A stretch of DNA of 64,000 nucleotides, from positions 243,526,843-243,590,842 of the forward strand of contig NC_090989.1 in the NCBI RefSeq assembly GCF_041146395.1. Direction: 5' to 3'. A model generated the notes under the pieces. That model was not told where the DNA came from. It worked only from the letters and a program-made list of their open reading frames with translations, and did not search any database. Of the stretch, positions 12,366-26,420 are shown piece by piece. Both the position numbers and the translations under genes were made by a program. The stretch comes from Eulemur rufifrons (Eukaryota; Chordata; Mammalia; Primates; Lemuridae). Numbering within the stretch: position 1 is the first letter of the stretch; every line of letters starts with the position of its first letter.

Positions 12366-14392
12366 CATCACACTGACAATTAGCTTTGGAATCATAGAAT
12401 TCATTTGGAAAGTCAGAGCTCAGTAAATCAGTAACATACAAGAAACAGTATCTCTAGGGAATACAGGCATGCTTGGGCCTAAGTGCCAATCACATCACTA
12501 GACATTGTGGGAAAATCTTCACCAGTTGAGGGCAAAATGAAAAACGTAGTGAATTTTCCATAAATTAAAATACATTCAACTTCTCTTGTGAAATTATATG
12601 CATCTACTTTTGGGTGTCTAAGTATCCAGGAAATGATGGTGATAATAGAGAATGTGTCAAGATTATTTTAAATGCCCTTCCTTGGCAAAACAGTGCTGGC
12701 AAACCCATCAGTACCCTCCTCCTCCCAAGGTAGTTTCTTATTGTACTTCCCTGAGAAATACAAACATCAAGAAACAACGGTTACACACAGGTTTGGGGAG
12801 AGTGTGGGGCCACTAATGAAGTTCATAGCAGCACTGTTCATCAAAGCAAAAAACTGAAAACAACTTGAGTGTTTACCAAGGAAAATAGGAAGGAAGATAT
12901 GAAGATAAATAAATCATACAAGTTCATGCAACTGAATATTCTTCAAGACGGCCCATGCATAGACCAAAGTATATTATGACAAGAAAATTTTGATGAATTT
13001 ATTCTGTGTCCTGGAGGACAAGGACTTATGATCTTTTAGTTATTACAGCTGCCCTTAGAAGTCAAAAATAGTCAAAATGAAACAATTTTTAATGAGATAT
13101 TTTCCAAACTTTACATTATTTTCTTATTTAAGGATAGTATGGAAACAAAAATAACAAAGGTGAAAATCCCCTTCAAATTGAAGCCACTATATCTGAACCC
13201 TCACTGTCTTATGTCCCATCAACCTGTGAACAGGTACTTCTGAAGCATATGACCAGTTCCAGTTTGAGCAGAAATAATAGGTCAAAACTGGAAAGGGCAC
13301 ACAATGGAAAAAACAGTTAATCAGTTTATAGAATTCTTCATAGAGGAGAAGAGACACTGGGTCCCACTAAAAGGAGGCCTGTCTCCCAACCTGTTCACTT
13401 CATTTACAGTTCCAAAAAAGGGGATGATGACCTAAGAATTCCAGACCTTTGTGTCCTTGAAGGTCACCAGATGAGGTCACCCTGAAGACATGAGGTCACC
13501 TAGAATGCTGACTGATCTACTGAAAGAACTGCCTGGCTGGTCTTCTCTGATGCTACACTCTATTTTGGACACTGACTGTCTCAAGCTAGCTAAACCTGAG
13601 AGATTTCTAAATCTTTCCAAGGACATCAGAAACATTTATGTCTACAGTAGAGCATTTATCTCTGTTACTGAAGAAAAGTCACCTTCCAGAAGAATTGCCA
13701 TAAAAGCCGACATCATGTGCACTACTAAAAAAAAAAATAAAGTAACACAGAAAAGGAAAAGTAGTTTAAAAACAATATTCTATCATATATCAGAAAAGTC
13801 AAGGGGAACTTTAAGAAAATTCAACCTTGATAACTAATTTCATCAAAATGATGTAAGCAATAAAGATCTAATTTATATTGAGACAAATTATTTTTATATG
13901 TGTGTGTATATATATAAAAAACACCCAGATCATTCCAGGCAAGGAACTCAGATTGATACTTATTTCATATCAACATTTATAAGATGTGAATGATTTAAAA
14001 ATATACATGGACCATAAGCTGCTAAAATAATGACAACCCAAATTTGATTACTGACATATCAAAAGAACAACAGTGGGAGAGTTTTTAGACATAGACACTC
14101 TTTCACTCATTAAAAAAAAAAAGCAGTTCAATAAAAATGCACCTTTTAAAAATAGAAAGACAGTTATCCCTTTCAACTGGTGTTGCTCTGCCCTTTATCA
14201 CTAGAGAGAGAATATATCACTCAGAAAGTCACCCTGAAGCTATAAGGGGCTTGGGGGAAAATATTAAAACTTCAAGGTAAAGATAGGACTAGGAGCCTAT
14301 TAAGACAAAAAAACTAAGACATAAGTGTTCAAAAAGTGTATTACCAGGAAACTTGCAGTGGGTTAAGTAACAGAAACTTTAGTGGCAAAAAT
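12366..14392. other. Intron-like unique DNA
   Basis: Nothing gene-like is recognised. There are short A-runs (13,727-13,737; 14,111-14,121) and a TG/TA microsatellite at about 13,897-13,917. A 115-codon plus-strand open frame at 13,490-13,837 includes an A-rich stretch and shows no family signature, and I see no splice sites framing it. Confidence 0.45.
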
Positions 14393-14422
14393 AAAAAAAA
14401 GAAAAGAAAAGAAAAGAAAAGG
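14393..14422. repeat. (AAAAG)n simple repeat
   Basis: A run of A followed by four or more 'aaaag' units. Confidence 0.85.
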
Positions 14423-14752
14423 ACAGACTTTTAAAAATCTAAGCCACTGAAATTTTAAAATGACACCCTCATGACCCAGTTTACTTTTCTATTCAAAGAA
14501 GTTCTGATGCTGTTTCTCTATTTCCCTTTGGAAGCTTTTTTTCATGTCTAATATATTTTAAAAAGTAAAAGGTACACTTTTATTTAAGGACACAATGGAA
14601 TAAAACATCATGGAGGACCTTGGACCTGTAAATAAATTTTAACAGGAAAGACAGGAATTTGAACACAAGGAAAGGGCGATAGATGTAACAGCAAACATGA
14701 GAAAGAACAGGGGGCGTCTGGAAAAGGAAGACATTATTGGATAGAGTAAGAC

Positions 14753-14965
14753 AATAGCTATTATTAGTTTACCTTACGGTGTGCCAAGCAGTGCACTAAG
14801 CCCCTTTAAGGGGCCTTACCTCCATGTGCTCTAACAACTTAATAAAATGGATTGTTTTATCCCTATTTTTCAATGAGGAAGTAGGATTAAAAAAGATGAA
14901 CTTGCCCAGAACCATAAAACTTGCCAATTCAAGCCTAACAGACTCCAAAGCACATGTTCTTCATA
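14753..14965 (-). repeat. MIR SINE
   Basis: 'gtgtgccaagcagtgcacta', 'ccctatttttcaatgaggaa' and 'gaacttgcccagaaccataa' follow the MIR consensus in order in reverse orientation. Nearly full length but diverged. Confidence 0.75.
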
Positions 14966-15382
14966 TCCCATCAATGAGGCAGTTAAAATAACCATTGTCT
15001 TGTTTCACCCCAGATCAACTAAATAAGAATCTCTCCTATGAGCCCAGTACCTGATTTGATTCTAATATGCAGCCAAGGTTGAGAGCCACTGCAAAAGACC
15101 TTCAATAAGACAAGTGGACTATCAGATCAGTGGTGTAGAACAGACAGGAGTCAAACAATAGGAGACTGGGGAAGGCATCCAGCTTTTAGGGGAAACAGGA
15201 GTTCAAGAACAGTGGAGCTGCTGAGGCAGAGCAGGGCCAGAGCATAGTCTGACCACAGGCTTTACATCCAAGCATTGATTAAAACAGCAGAAAAAGTAGG
15301 TTGGAATCATTTTTCTGAGAACACACAGTATAGACTAGGAAATCTGCAATTTTAAGACTATAGGTAAGAAGGAAGCGTGACA

Positions 15383-16010
15383 TACAGTAGATCCCCTTAT
15401 GCACAGGGGATACACTTCAAGACCCCCAGTAGATGTCTGAAACTGCAGATAGTATGGAACCCTATTATGTTTTTTCCTATACATAATACCTATGATAAAG
15501 TTCAATTTATAAATTAGGCACAGTAAGAAATTAAGGATAACTAATAAAACAGAACAATTATAACAATATACTGTTATAAAATTTATGTGGTCTCTCAGCA
15601 TGCAAATTTTTTCTTTCCTTATTAAGTTGAGAACTTTCACCTGTTCACTTAAAGGAAGCACTTTACACTTGTCTCTGGCATATGCAAATTGCCAGCATAA
15701 CTACTCTTGCCCTTTGGGGCCATCATTATGTAAAATAAGGCTTACCTGAACATACACACCCTGCTACCTCAATAGTCAATCTGACAACCCACATGACTAA
15801 CAGTCGGGGAGAGGCTATGCATGGAGATGCTGAACAAAGGGGATTCAAGTCCTGGGCAGGTCAGCACTGAGATTTCACCCCACTATTCAGACGGCCTGAA
15901 ACTGAAAACTTATGAATTGTTTATGTCCATAATTTTCCATGTAATATTTCTGGACCTCAGGTAACTGAAAACCATAGAAAGCAAACTGTGGATAAAGGGG
16001 GACTATTGTA
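15383..16010. mobile_element. Tigger-type (TcMar) non-autonomous DNA transposon
   Basis: Imperfect terminal inverted repeats bound the segment: the left end begins 'acagtagatccccttatgca' and the right end, reverse-complemented, begins 'acaatagtccccctttatcc'. TA dinucleotides at the ends fit the TA target preference of Tc1/mariner elements. The interior holds the familiar 'aaattaggcacagtaagaaa' phrase of this class. No transposase frame is present. The minus-strand 108-codon open frame (15,335-15,661) lies in the transposon and is not a gene. Confidence 0.8.
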
Positions 16011-16323
16011 AGCCAAGTAAAAGAAAATAAGCCAAGAGCTTCTGTATTCTAGGACAGTGCAGTATAAGAAAATAATCCTCTAATTTTTTCCTTCTTACTG
16101 TAACAACTTTAGATGGCCTTGACAGTTTTAGAGACTCAGTAAACACAGAATAAAAGTTTGGCCCGTCTATTCAGTTAATTTTCAATTACCCTCTACATCA
16201 GTCTAGCCTAGGCCAGTGCCCAGATGCTAGATGTAGCCATGAGAAATGGAAATTCTTCCTAAATGGTAAGGTGAAATATAACACCCCACTCTCCACAAGT
16301 GACTGTCATCAGACAAATGGTTA

Positions 16324-16724
<401 letters not shown>

Positions 16725-18794
16725 TAAGTGATATATTAAATGTATATAATGTATATGCAAAAATAGATTAAATGAATTTCTGTGCTCAACTGAATTCTTG
16801 GGGTCAAGTGTTATTTAGGAAACAAATCTATTAATAGGATCTGGCAAAACTTTCAATTATTATTCAAAAGAATCCACACAACTTAAAACCTGACACCTGC
16901 TGAATGATAAAAGCTTGGTTGTAAGATTTCCAATTAACTTTCATTTTCACAAACCTTGTTTTGTGTTAAGATGATTTCCACACACTCAGTAGGTAATCCT
17001 TTAGTTAACCGATCCTGAAACCCACAATCTCAATGGCAAAAAATTGCTTCCTAAATAATTTGTTACATCATACAAGCTATCCCCTATCTCCCTTCCCCAA
17101 GAAAAATAAACAAATATTCTTAAGAGAGTGGGGGATAGAGTATGGTGTTAAAAAGAGTTAACTTCTCTTATCTTTCAAGCTTTAAATATCACAAATGAGA
17201 AAGGTATTTGGAGTTTCCAAGAAAGTTCTATATTCTTTTAACCCTTTCTTAAATGTATAGTGGTAGGACACTCAGAGGTAAGGGGTAAACATGTTCCTAA
17301 AATGAAGCATAATTCCACTAATTTCTAATGGCTGAAACCAAAGTTTGCAAAGAGAAATGGCTACTATAATGCTTGTATAATCCATTAAAACAAACACAAA
17401 ATGGTAGTTGCTGGTAAGGAGGGGAAAAAAGCCTTGCAACAAATGAGAAATTTTCTCCTAAATCATTCTTTGGTTAGAGAACCACTTCTAGAGAACCACT
17501 CTAAAAGATGTGTCCTATTGCTGTTTTGTACTGGGAAACAAAATAGATCTAACAAGTACAATGAATACCAGGGAGAGATGAGAGAGGGAATCTTGAAATT
17601 CAACTTTTGTGGTTGAAAAAGGGTAAGAGAGAGGGCACAAAAACATACTGAAAAGCCTGCTTCGATGAAAGGACAGTGGATATTTTCACCAAACCAACAG
17701 AATTCACATTCTCAAAGACCCACACACCCCCTTTCCCATTCTGTGCCTGCACAGGTAAAGCTGAAATATATTTTTGGCTTTGGAATGGATTTTCTACTCA
17801 GGATTAATTACAGGCATATCAGCTGCTTGGGGAATTTACTTTCAAACAAAATGAGGACACTAAAAACCCCACTGAAGGAACTGAATAATATCCTCCATCG
17901 CATCTCACAATCACTTCTAAACCTCAACCTAAATAAAGCTAAAAGTCTTGCTGCAGTCTTTCAAGAGAAGAAAGTTAAGTTTGGGTCTCTGATGGTTACT
18001 CTGCAGAGAGAGGGACAGTTAAGTTAGGTTGAGGCCAATAACTATAAACTGACTAGTTAATGTAACTGAGGTGTTAGCCATTCACCCCAGAGCTTTGATT
18101 TTATGTTTTATATATTAGAATTCCCCTGCTAATTTTCCCTTTAGTTTGAAAACTAGAACCTCATTAAGAAGTTGTGACTTGTGGATATTTGCTCTGGATA
18201 AGAACACAAAGCAAAACAACAAAAAGACACCCTAAACCTCCCATCTCTTAGCATCTTCAACACAAACATCACAGGTCCCATGATGAGCACTTAACCTCTT
18301 CATGTTCTCCATGTAGAGGGGACCCAGAGAGTCTCAGAGCTGCACCGACACCAGCAAACATTCCATGAAAAAACACTACAAAGACCCCCTGACATCTGTG
18401 GCAAAAGCATAATATCTTCTAAATATACATTCTGTTTAAGTGGCTTTTAAAGCATAAGCACGGTGCCTTAAAAGCAGTTTGTAACAAGAGGTCAGACTAT
18501 AAAACTGAAGAGGTTAGAGAAGAAATCAAATGTATATCAATTGTCAAAATCTAACTTTAAAAGGCAGAGGAGGTCAGAAACCATTGTACAGGGTAAAAAG
18601 GAAAACAAAAAAAAAATCTCCACACTGGAAACACCAAACACCAATGGCTGGGGTGAGAGCATGGAGCCCTGATCAGTCCTGAAGATCAGAAAGCATTTCC
18701 CTTCAGCAATGAAAAAGGAAAACTATAGACTAGGAATTCAAGGAAAAGAGACTCATTTCTGTTCATCCCTGGAGAAATTAAATACCTTTACCCC
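16725..18794. other. Intron-like unique DNA
   Basis: A/T-rich, no CpG cluster and no recognised element. Two plus-strand open frames (17,401-17,616; 17,665-18,027) have no recognisable domain and no splice-site framing that convinces me. Confidence 0.45.
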
Positions 18795-19480
18795 TGTTAT
18801 GGACTGAATTTTATCTCCTAAAATTCGTATGTTGAAACCCTAATCCCTAGTGTGACTACATTTGGAGATAGGGCCTTTAAGGAGGCAATTAAAATTAAAT
18901 GAGGACATAAGGGTGGGCCCCTAATCCAATAAGATTAGTGTTCCTCGGGCTGGGCATGGTGGATCAAGCCTGTAATCCCAGCACTTTGGGAGGTGGGAGG
19001 ATGGCTTGAGGCCTGGAGTTCAAGACCAAACTGGCAACACAGCAAGACCTCATCTCTACAAAAAAACTTTTTAAAAAATTAGCTGGCTGTGGTAGCATGC
19101 TCCTGTAGTCTCAGCTATTAATACTTAGGAGGCTGAGATGGGAGGATCACTTGAGCCCAGGAGTTTGATGTTACAGTTACCTATGATGTGGCCACTGCAC
19201 TCCAGCCTGGGTGACAGAGTGAGACTCTGCCTCTTTTTTTTAAAAAAAAAAAGGGAACAAACACCAGAGGTGTCTCTTTCTCCACACACACAGAGACGGT
19301 AGTGCGAAGTAAAGGCCATGTGAGAACACAGCAAGAAAGCAGCCTTCTCTAAGCCGAGAATAGAGTTCTCACCAGAAACAACCCTGCCAGCCTTTTCATC
19401 TTGGACTTCCAGCCTCCAAAACTATGAGAAAATAAATTTGTTGTTCACACCACCAAGGAAATTAATACAGCCCAAAACCA
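18795..19480 (+). mobile_element. MaLR-type LTR (MLT1/MST-like) interrupted by an Alu
   Basis: The 5' end reads 'tgttatggactgaattttat' and continues with 'cgtatgttgaaaccctaatc' and 'tttggagatagggcctttaa', the standard start of a MaLR LTR. After the Alu at 18,947-19,253 the LTR resumes with 'ggccatgtgagaacacagca', 'tcatcttggacttccagcct' and 'atgagaaaataaatttgttg'. It is a solo LTR without internal viral genes. Confidence 0.85.
18947..19253 (+). mobile_element. Old Alu (J-like), inside the LTR
   Basis: Full dimeric Alu in plus orientation, from 'gggctgggcatggtggatca' to an A-rich tail ending near 19,253. It carries many diverged sites and the ancestral 'gaggcctggagttcaagacc' and 'gccactgcactccagcctgg' forms. 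Its position inside the MaLR LTR makes it younger than that LTR. Confidence 0.88.
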
Positions 19481-19559
19481 ATTCTTTCTCTCAAGTTGCC
19501 TTTTTCTTCCTACCGCTGCCACCCAATCTTTGCAGATTCCTGGAATAGGAATGTATGTA

Positions 19560-19930
19560 TACAGATGGTTCCTGACTTATGCAATGGTTTGACTTATGGT
19601 TTTTCGACTTTACTATGGTTAAAAGCAATGCACATACAGTAGAAACCATACTTCGTGTACCCATTCAACCATTCTGTTTTTCACTTTTAGTACAGTAGTC
19701 AATAAATTACATGAGATACTCCACACTTTACTATAAAATAGGCCTTGTGTAAAATGATTTTGCCCATCTGTAGGCTAATTAAGTGTTCTTACCATGTTTA
19801 CAGTGGGCTAGGCTAAGATATGATGTTCAGTAGGTCAGGCATATTAAATGTATTTTCAACTTATAGTATTTTCAACTTAACCATGGTTTATCAGGACATA
19901 ACTCCATCATAAGCTGAGGAGCATCTGTAT
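19560..19930. mobile_element. Tigger-related non-autonomous DNA transposon
   Basis: Inverted ends 'cagatggttcctgacttatg' on the left and, reverse-complemented, 'acagatgctcctcagcttat' on the right, with TA flanks. The interior 'ccattctgtttttcactttt' and 'ttttgcccatctgtaggcta' phrases are typical of this MER/Tigger group. No transposase. A related copy is at 44,868-45,275. Confidence 0.8.
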
Positions 19931-21370
19931 ATCCACTGAACCACAACCCCTCACTTTTGAATCTACATTGTCAGCTATCCACAACTGTTCATTTTTCCTT
20001 CACTACCAATATCTACCCTTTGTCCTCCCATTCCCATGACACCAGGTCTGGCCTTTATCACCATATACACTGCTTCGGATCTGTCTTCCCCACCACCCAC
20101 AGTTCATTCCAATCTTTACATACCAGCTAGCTTCAACTACCCAAGAACAGCTCATGCTATCAACTGCTCAAATACCATCAATTGTACACATATAGGTATG
20201 TACTCAAAGATCATTTCAATTTTCTAATTTACTCACCCTAATGTTTCCTCCCACCTTCTCAAGCAAAACACCTACAAAGGTCAAAATGACCCATAATCAT
20301 CCCATGAATGTCTCTTGCACTTTCTAAATAACCTTGCTTTCATTCTTACTGTTGTGACAATGTAGGATGTCCTCTCTGCTTACTCCCTCTTTCTGAATGG
20401 TGACTGGAAGAGAGAAGTTACTGAAGAACATTACACAATCACAAGGGGCTTATTACAGCAAAACCTTCTACCCCAAAATGCTGCTCTGCCACCCAGTGAT
20501 TTTATCTAAACAGGCTTCTAGCTCCACCAAATCATGACAGATGCTTATGCAAGATCTGAAAGATGGTACCATCTACTAAAAGAGAAATATACAAGTAATA
20601 TTTTAAGATATAGAAAGTCACAAATTCTAAAACATGTCCATGAACTCCATAATGTGTTCAGACTATTCATGGTTTCAGAGTTTGGAGGAGAAATCCATAA
20701 GGCTTCCACTGGCACTTGCAAACAGAGACACCATGCTCTACCTTGGAGCCAATGTTTTCCAACTTTCAAGGCACAGAAAAATTTTAGCTCCACATAAGTA
20801 GGAAGTGGGACAGATCTGACACAAATTAAATTCAGAACATTTTCAGAGGCTCTCAACCCCCTAAATCTAATCATCCTAAGCACTACATACGGTCTAGAGG
20901 CCACATGAGGCACCCCATAGACTTGACCTCTTGAGTTCGACCAGTTTTCCTCTCAAACTCTGCTTTATTTCCAAAGCTACCACCCTAAATCCCAGCAACA
21001 AAACTTCTAATAAGGTCTCTCAGATTTCCCCATTTTACAACTATCTCCTCCCCTTATCAATTCTCCAAAGAACTTCCTAACAAGCCTCTTCAACCTTCTT
21101 TCCATGAGAACATAACTGAGCTTCGTAATCTACCCTGGATCCTCACTGATTTTTATCACGTGCATGACAAAACAGTAATATATGAAGATTTCCAACAAAT
21201 TGAATATCTGGCTCTTCGTGTTATATGCCCCCAAAATAGCCTCTGTCTCACTCACTGTACTTTGTACCTACAAACTTTTATAACTGCTCTTTTCTCCACT
21301 CGGTATCTTCTCCCTACTAGTTTCAATTCACACACATGCTGCTCATCATCATGATAAATTTTGCTCAACT
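19931..21370. other. Intron-like DNA
   Basis: C/T-rich but CpG-poor. No element is recognised with confidence. A 122-codon minus-strand open frame at 20,545-20,913 overlaps an 87-codon plus-strand frame. Neither has a recognisable domain or splice context. Confidence 0.4.
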
Positions 21371-21530
21371 TATTTATTTAGAGACAGGGTCTTGCTCAGT
21401 TGCACAGGCTGGAGTACAATGGCTCGATCATAGCTCACTGTAGTCTCAAACTTCTGGGCTCATGTGATCCTTCCACCTCAGTCTCCTGAGTAGCTGGGAC
21501 TACAGGCATGTACCAACCAAGCCCAGCTGC
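21371..21530 (-). mobile_element. Alu monomer (FLAM/FRAM-like), diverged
   Basis: A single Alu arm in minus orientation: 'gagacagggtcttgctcagt', 'cgatcatagctcactgtagt', 'gtagctgggactacaggcat'. Only about 150 bp, so a monomer or truncated copy. Confidence 0.8.
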
Positions 21531-24500
21531 TTACCTTCCTTAATAAATTTCATTTACCCCTTCAAAAATACTCCTCTAAGAGTTCCTTCCTGGTAATTTA
21601 GAGTGCACCGTATCGTACAGTCACTTGTAAGATCCCACCAATGACTTCATCTGTATGTGGTAGTCTTTATAAAGAAATCCAGAGTGGAGACTTAAATTCT
21701 AGAAGACCTTAGCTCTTCCATCACTCTGACCTAAATCAAAACACACTGTAGTCAGTAGCACCCAGAGATACTCCAAGGTCACTAACCAGCACACCAAAAG
21801 AGTATTCAAGCTGCTTAATGAGCTTATCTTTCCCCAACTTAGGGGTGACAGGGCAGAGCAATGATAATAAGCAGATCTACAATCAGGGCCTGGAATCAGA
21901 AGCAAACAAAGAGTATAACATTCAGGGACTTCAGTGACTGTTTCCTGGAACGCCAAGTGCCCAAGAGGGTTGGGCCATCGGCTTCCCATCAAGAGGGGAA
22001 AAGAACCACCCACTTTCTGAGACAGATTGACTGTTAAACACATGTACAGCAGGCCTCTTGCAGGAGAAAAGGCAAGCTGTCCTGCCAGAGTTCTTAAAAG
22101 CTTCTGAGGACAACAATTTTTTTTAAGGAGTCCAAAGACATATTCTAATCTATACTGGATAGAGCGCCCCTTTTTCAAATTCAAAGCTGAATAAGATATC
22201 TTTCAGTTTATTTAAAATTTAAAAATTCCTAGAAGGAGAATTCCAAATATTATTTTCATATCAAATAACCAGACTAATCATTAAAATTACACAAAGCTTA
22301 TACAATCAATCCCTAGTGTTTAAGAAAATTATTTTAAAATTCATGTGGTTAAAGCCAATCTAATCTTTCCAGAGCCACTTGGTATTGCTCCCTAAAATCT
22401 AGACAGATTTCCTGACCAGTGGAATACAGGTAAAATATGGCAAAGTAAGCATTCATGTTTCCACTTTCTATGGTTTTAACAATAAGCAGAGAGCCAGGAC
22501 CAGTGTTCTATGTGTATGTGAGTCCTAAAAAATAAAAATTTTAACAAAAGCTGAAAATATTAACACTTCTCCTTAACCAAATTTTCCCCCTTATTTTATC
22601 TTACACACACAAACACCTGTATACACACCCTAAAAAATCAACAGCTATCAAAATAAATCACAGGAGTAAAATAACATTGTTCTTTCAACGTTAAAACATT
22701 TGTAAACAATATTTTCAAAGCCAACAACTTTGATAAACAAATTAAGCCCCTACCTTCATAAACCATAGGAGAGTTACAGATTTATCACGATTAAGTAGGT
22801 AGTTTATATTTTATATAAAAATTCTCTAAGAGTCCAAGAGCCTACCAGTGACTATTCAAGAAACCGAGAAGGCAGCATTTTAAGTACTAGAAAATAACAG
22901 GTCCATAGTCATTAATATTATATAAAATGACCCCCAAAAAAGTGGGACTTTCATAAAATACGGAACATCTCACAACAAACGAGAAATTTTAAGTTGCCCA
23001 TATTAAAAATGAAATTTAAAATCTCAAGATTCTATGTATTTAAGAAGGAATACTCTTTTTTGTTCATTGCAAAAAGCTAAGACAAAAACAAGACATTTAA
23101 CAGAGATGTGTCTCCTCCCTGAAAGCTGATTTATTGCTATTTGGAGTTTCCAGGAAAGTATTTCCAAGAGCTAAACAATCATTTTTAATATTGACTCCTC
23201 TTCACAGCCTGCTCTGTGGTACCAACCACCATCTCCTTACAAACTAGGAAAAATGCTTAAATGCATGCTTAAATGACTTTCTTGATCAATATTTTTTTCC
23301 CAACATTTTTTGGAATATCACACAAGGGAAGTGTACCTATTTAGGTCCTTGGATTTTTCTACTGATTTGTAATTTTGTAAGAAACAAAAACTTGAATAAT
23401 AAAATACTTCAGTGATCCAAGGAAGAATCGTTTACTACCAAAAATCGAATGATGAAGTTTCTAGGTCCTGCTCTAAAATGCTAGTGTTAGAAGAGTGATC
23501 AATGTTAACGTATAACTCTGGTTGAAGCCCTGGTCGCAGGGCTTTCACTGGGTTATTACAGTTTCTGTTATTTACAAATGTGGAAGCTTATTACATATAA
23601 AAGCTCTTAGTTCCAATAAGCTCTGGCTAACTTGCTATCTCCATTTAAAAAGCCTCTTCCTCACAATTACCATCCATTTGAAGAGTGATTTGACCCATCC
23701 TCTGTCCTTTGAGACATTACATAAAAGGACTCTCACCTACTCAAAAATCAATCTTTTCAATCAGATGAAAACTTAATGAAAGCTGAGATCATCTTGATGA
23801 AAGCAAAATACTGCCAAAAGGCAAAAACAGCTTTACACTCTTAACGGTAAACCCACAAAGTTGCCAGATTATAGTTCTGCTGCTTAGTCACTGCGGTCCA
23901 AAGATGTATGATTTGCCTCACTAGGGCCCTAAAGACATTCTATAAGTAAGATATCCAGGGTTTATCCTTACAGGGAGCCTTAACACCATCATTGCCAAAT
24001 CAATACGTACAGATTTGGTTCCCTGCACAAGAAGGTATTTATAACAATCATAGCTCTAATAATTAAGTCTCTTCTAAATAAAGAGTAATACCCCAAATAC
24101 ACAAAAAGTATTCTGAGAACAACGGCACTTGCCTGTGTCCTCTACATAGGTTACCCTGCTACTTCAACATCATCATCATAAAATACCATAGAGTGAATGA
24201 ATTTGGGCTTGCTAATATATCCATTTTAACCACATTTTCCTCATGGCCAATAGTATGGATGATTTGGGAGAAAAAGCTAACCATAAAGAATGAACATGGG
24301 AACAATGGACTGCAAAGCTGGTTGATATAGAGTCCAACTCACAAGCATAACATGGTAGCCAACGTAGCTAAATGGACACAGGTTGAATTAATCTGACCTT
24401 TATGCTTCAATGTCCCGAGTTGCTAACAATAGAATCTGAAGAGTTTTAAGATCTGAAACAAAAATGAACCAAAATCCAGAACAAATCCTACTTTTTACTT

Positions 24501-25294
24501 AAGGCCAAAAGTGAATCTCAATCTTCTCTGGAAAAAAAAAAAAAAGCCACAAACTGTTCTCCAAAAAACACAACCAGTAAAAGCACTACAAAAAGGAAAC
24601 TATTTTCTAAAAATCATTAAATTGAATCTTAAAACATAAGCAGCACCAAAGTAAATGCACGTTCACTGAGTAAGTCCCTAATACATAACAGGAGCAGTGT
24701 AAATATAAACAAACTGAAGAAATGTGTAAGTCACCTTCACATTTTGAGGTAAATCTCACGTAATATGCATAAATGATTCCCGAAGGCCACGCATTAGGAA
24801 CTCAAAACTTAAAGTTTGGGTGCTTGGTGGGGTAGGTTGATAGTGACAGAATAAAAGCTAGGGGCTAAAAGGAGATAAATAAGGGCATCATGTGTAGGAT
24901 TTACAGTTGCCATAATGAGATAACCAAGCAAATAAAAAGTATGGGGTAAGAATTCATGTGCCATGTTCAAGAGCAAAAATCATTTGGCTAGTTCAGAAAT
25001 AAACATTGCATCTGGCAAAGAATGGAGAACTCTGAATACCTGAAAGTGCTTGAAATCTGTTCTTCGGGCAATAGGGAGCCACTAGCAGTTTCAGGCAGGT
25101 GACAGAACCAGAGCTGTCCTTTATCTGTCTCTAACAAGGTTCTACCTCAATGTGTTTAAATCCTGCAAGGTCATCTGAGGAAACAGTTCATAAAGTCAGT
25201 GCTAAAAAGTTATAAAAGCACACAGTACTCTAACTGATCCACAATTTAGGTCTAATTCCTGGGCACGGAGAATTCTAGTTGTTAGCTGTTAAGT
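21531..25294. other. Intron-like unique DNA
   Basis: Mostly unrecognised A/T-rich sequence. An A-run lies at 24,533-24,545 and an old-repeat-like piece is near 25,040-25,110. The 161-codon minus-strand frame at 21,699-22,184 has no family signature, begins at an ordinary ATG and has no flanking splice sites I trust. It overlaps a second minus-strand frame, which argues for chance. Confidence 0.4.
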
Positions 25295-25520
25295 TCATGT
25301 GCACTCTCTGGAGCCACACTGCCCGAGTTCTAATTCTAGCTCTGCCATTTACTGCACCTTTGGGCCAGTAACTTAAACCACTCTGTATTGTAGTTTACTT
25401 ATCTGAGGAAATCATCTACTACCTACATCTCAGAGTCCTGTAAGAACTCAAGTGAGTGAACGCATGCAGATTGCTTAGAACCAAGCGTGGCACAAAGAAA
25501 AAGCCTTCAATGATGCTGAC
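25295..25520 (+). repeat. MIR SINE
   Basis: 'gagccacactgcccgagttc', 'agctctgccatttactgcac' and 'tcagagtcctgtaagaactc' follow the MIR order in plus orientation. Confidence 0.75.
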
Positions 25521-26269
25521 ACAACCACTTCTATGCCACGCCCTTTGACATCTGATAAATGTAACACTTCATACAAAAATGAAGGGATGTAGACTCAGGA
25601 GCCTTTGTAGGGGGTGTGTATGTGAGGGAGATGAGGGACCAGTCACGCTAAAAAGCTTTATACCTTGAACACTTTGCATTTCAATATACCTTGCCCATTT
25701 TTCCCTTCTCAATGGTTTAAAATGGTTCCCAGGCACACGTGTAATTAAAATTCATTATCTTAAAAGACTACGTTAGGAAACACAGCAATCAAATCTGCTA
25801 TCATCCATTTTTGTAGATAGATATAATTATAACCTAATGGGCATCATTTAATCAGGACTTAACAATCAGGTTCTTAAATCCAAAACTTGATCATTTTCTT
25901 CCTTGATAGGTGTACAAAATTTTCTCCCAGGTGGTGGTCATGTAAAGCGAAGGGCAGAAAAACATTAAAACCCTCATCATAATGGCTGTCCTAAAGTGCT
26001 AATTATTACCCGATTATGACAGACATAATCTGAGTAGAGAGCCTAACAAAATTTAATGCAATCTCACAGTATTTTTTAAATAAAAAAAATTTTTTCCACC
26101 TCTGTCTCCAAAAAACAACCCACAGAACACCCAAAATACAGGACAGGATCTCTCACCTATGGCTTCTAAACAAGAAAATAAAGTCATGAGTAGCAGTAGC
26201 AACCCTTGCGCCCTGGTTCTAAAATTAGCAAATCAGATCTTTAAAGGAAAAAAGCAGCCCTATGTGTCA

Positions 26270-26420
26270 CCGTGTTTCCCATTCTACATTTTAGTGGTAA
26301 GAAAACACAAATCCTGAGAAGTACAGTGCTCTCCTGAGGCACGCAGGGTCAAAACTGAACTGGAACCTAGGTGTCCTATACAAAGTAAGATTTTGCACTC
26401 TAACTCCACCCCACTATGTG
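26270..26420 (-). repeat. MIR fragment
   Basis: 'cattctacattttagtggta' with 'cctgaggcacgcagggtcaa' resembles MIR in reverse orientation. Confidence 0.55.

Noticed and set aside
15335..15661. 108-codon minus-strand open frame
   Set aside because: Lies almost wholly inside the Tigger-type element at 15,383-16,010.
21699..22184. 161-codon minus-strand open frame
   Set aside because: No recognisable domain, no CpG or splice context, and a second minus-strand frame overlaps it. A processed pseudogene was considered but no parent protein is recognisable.
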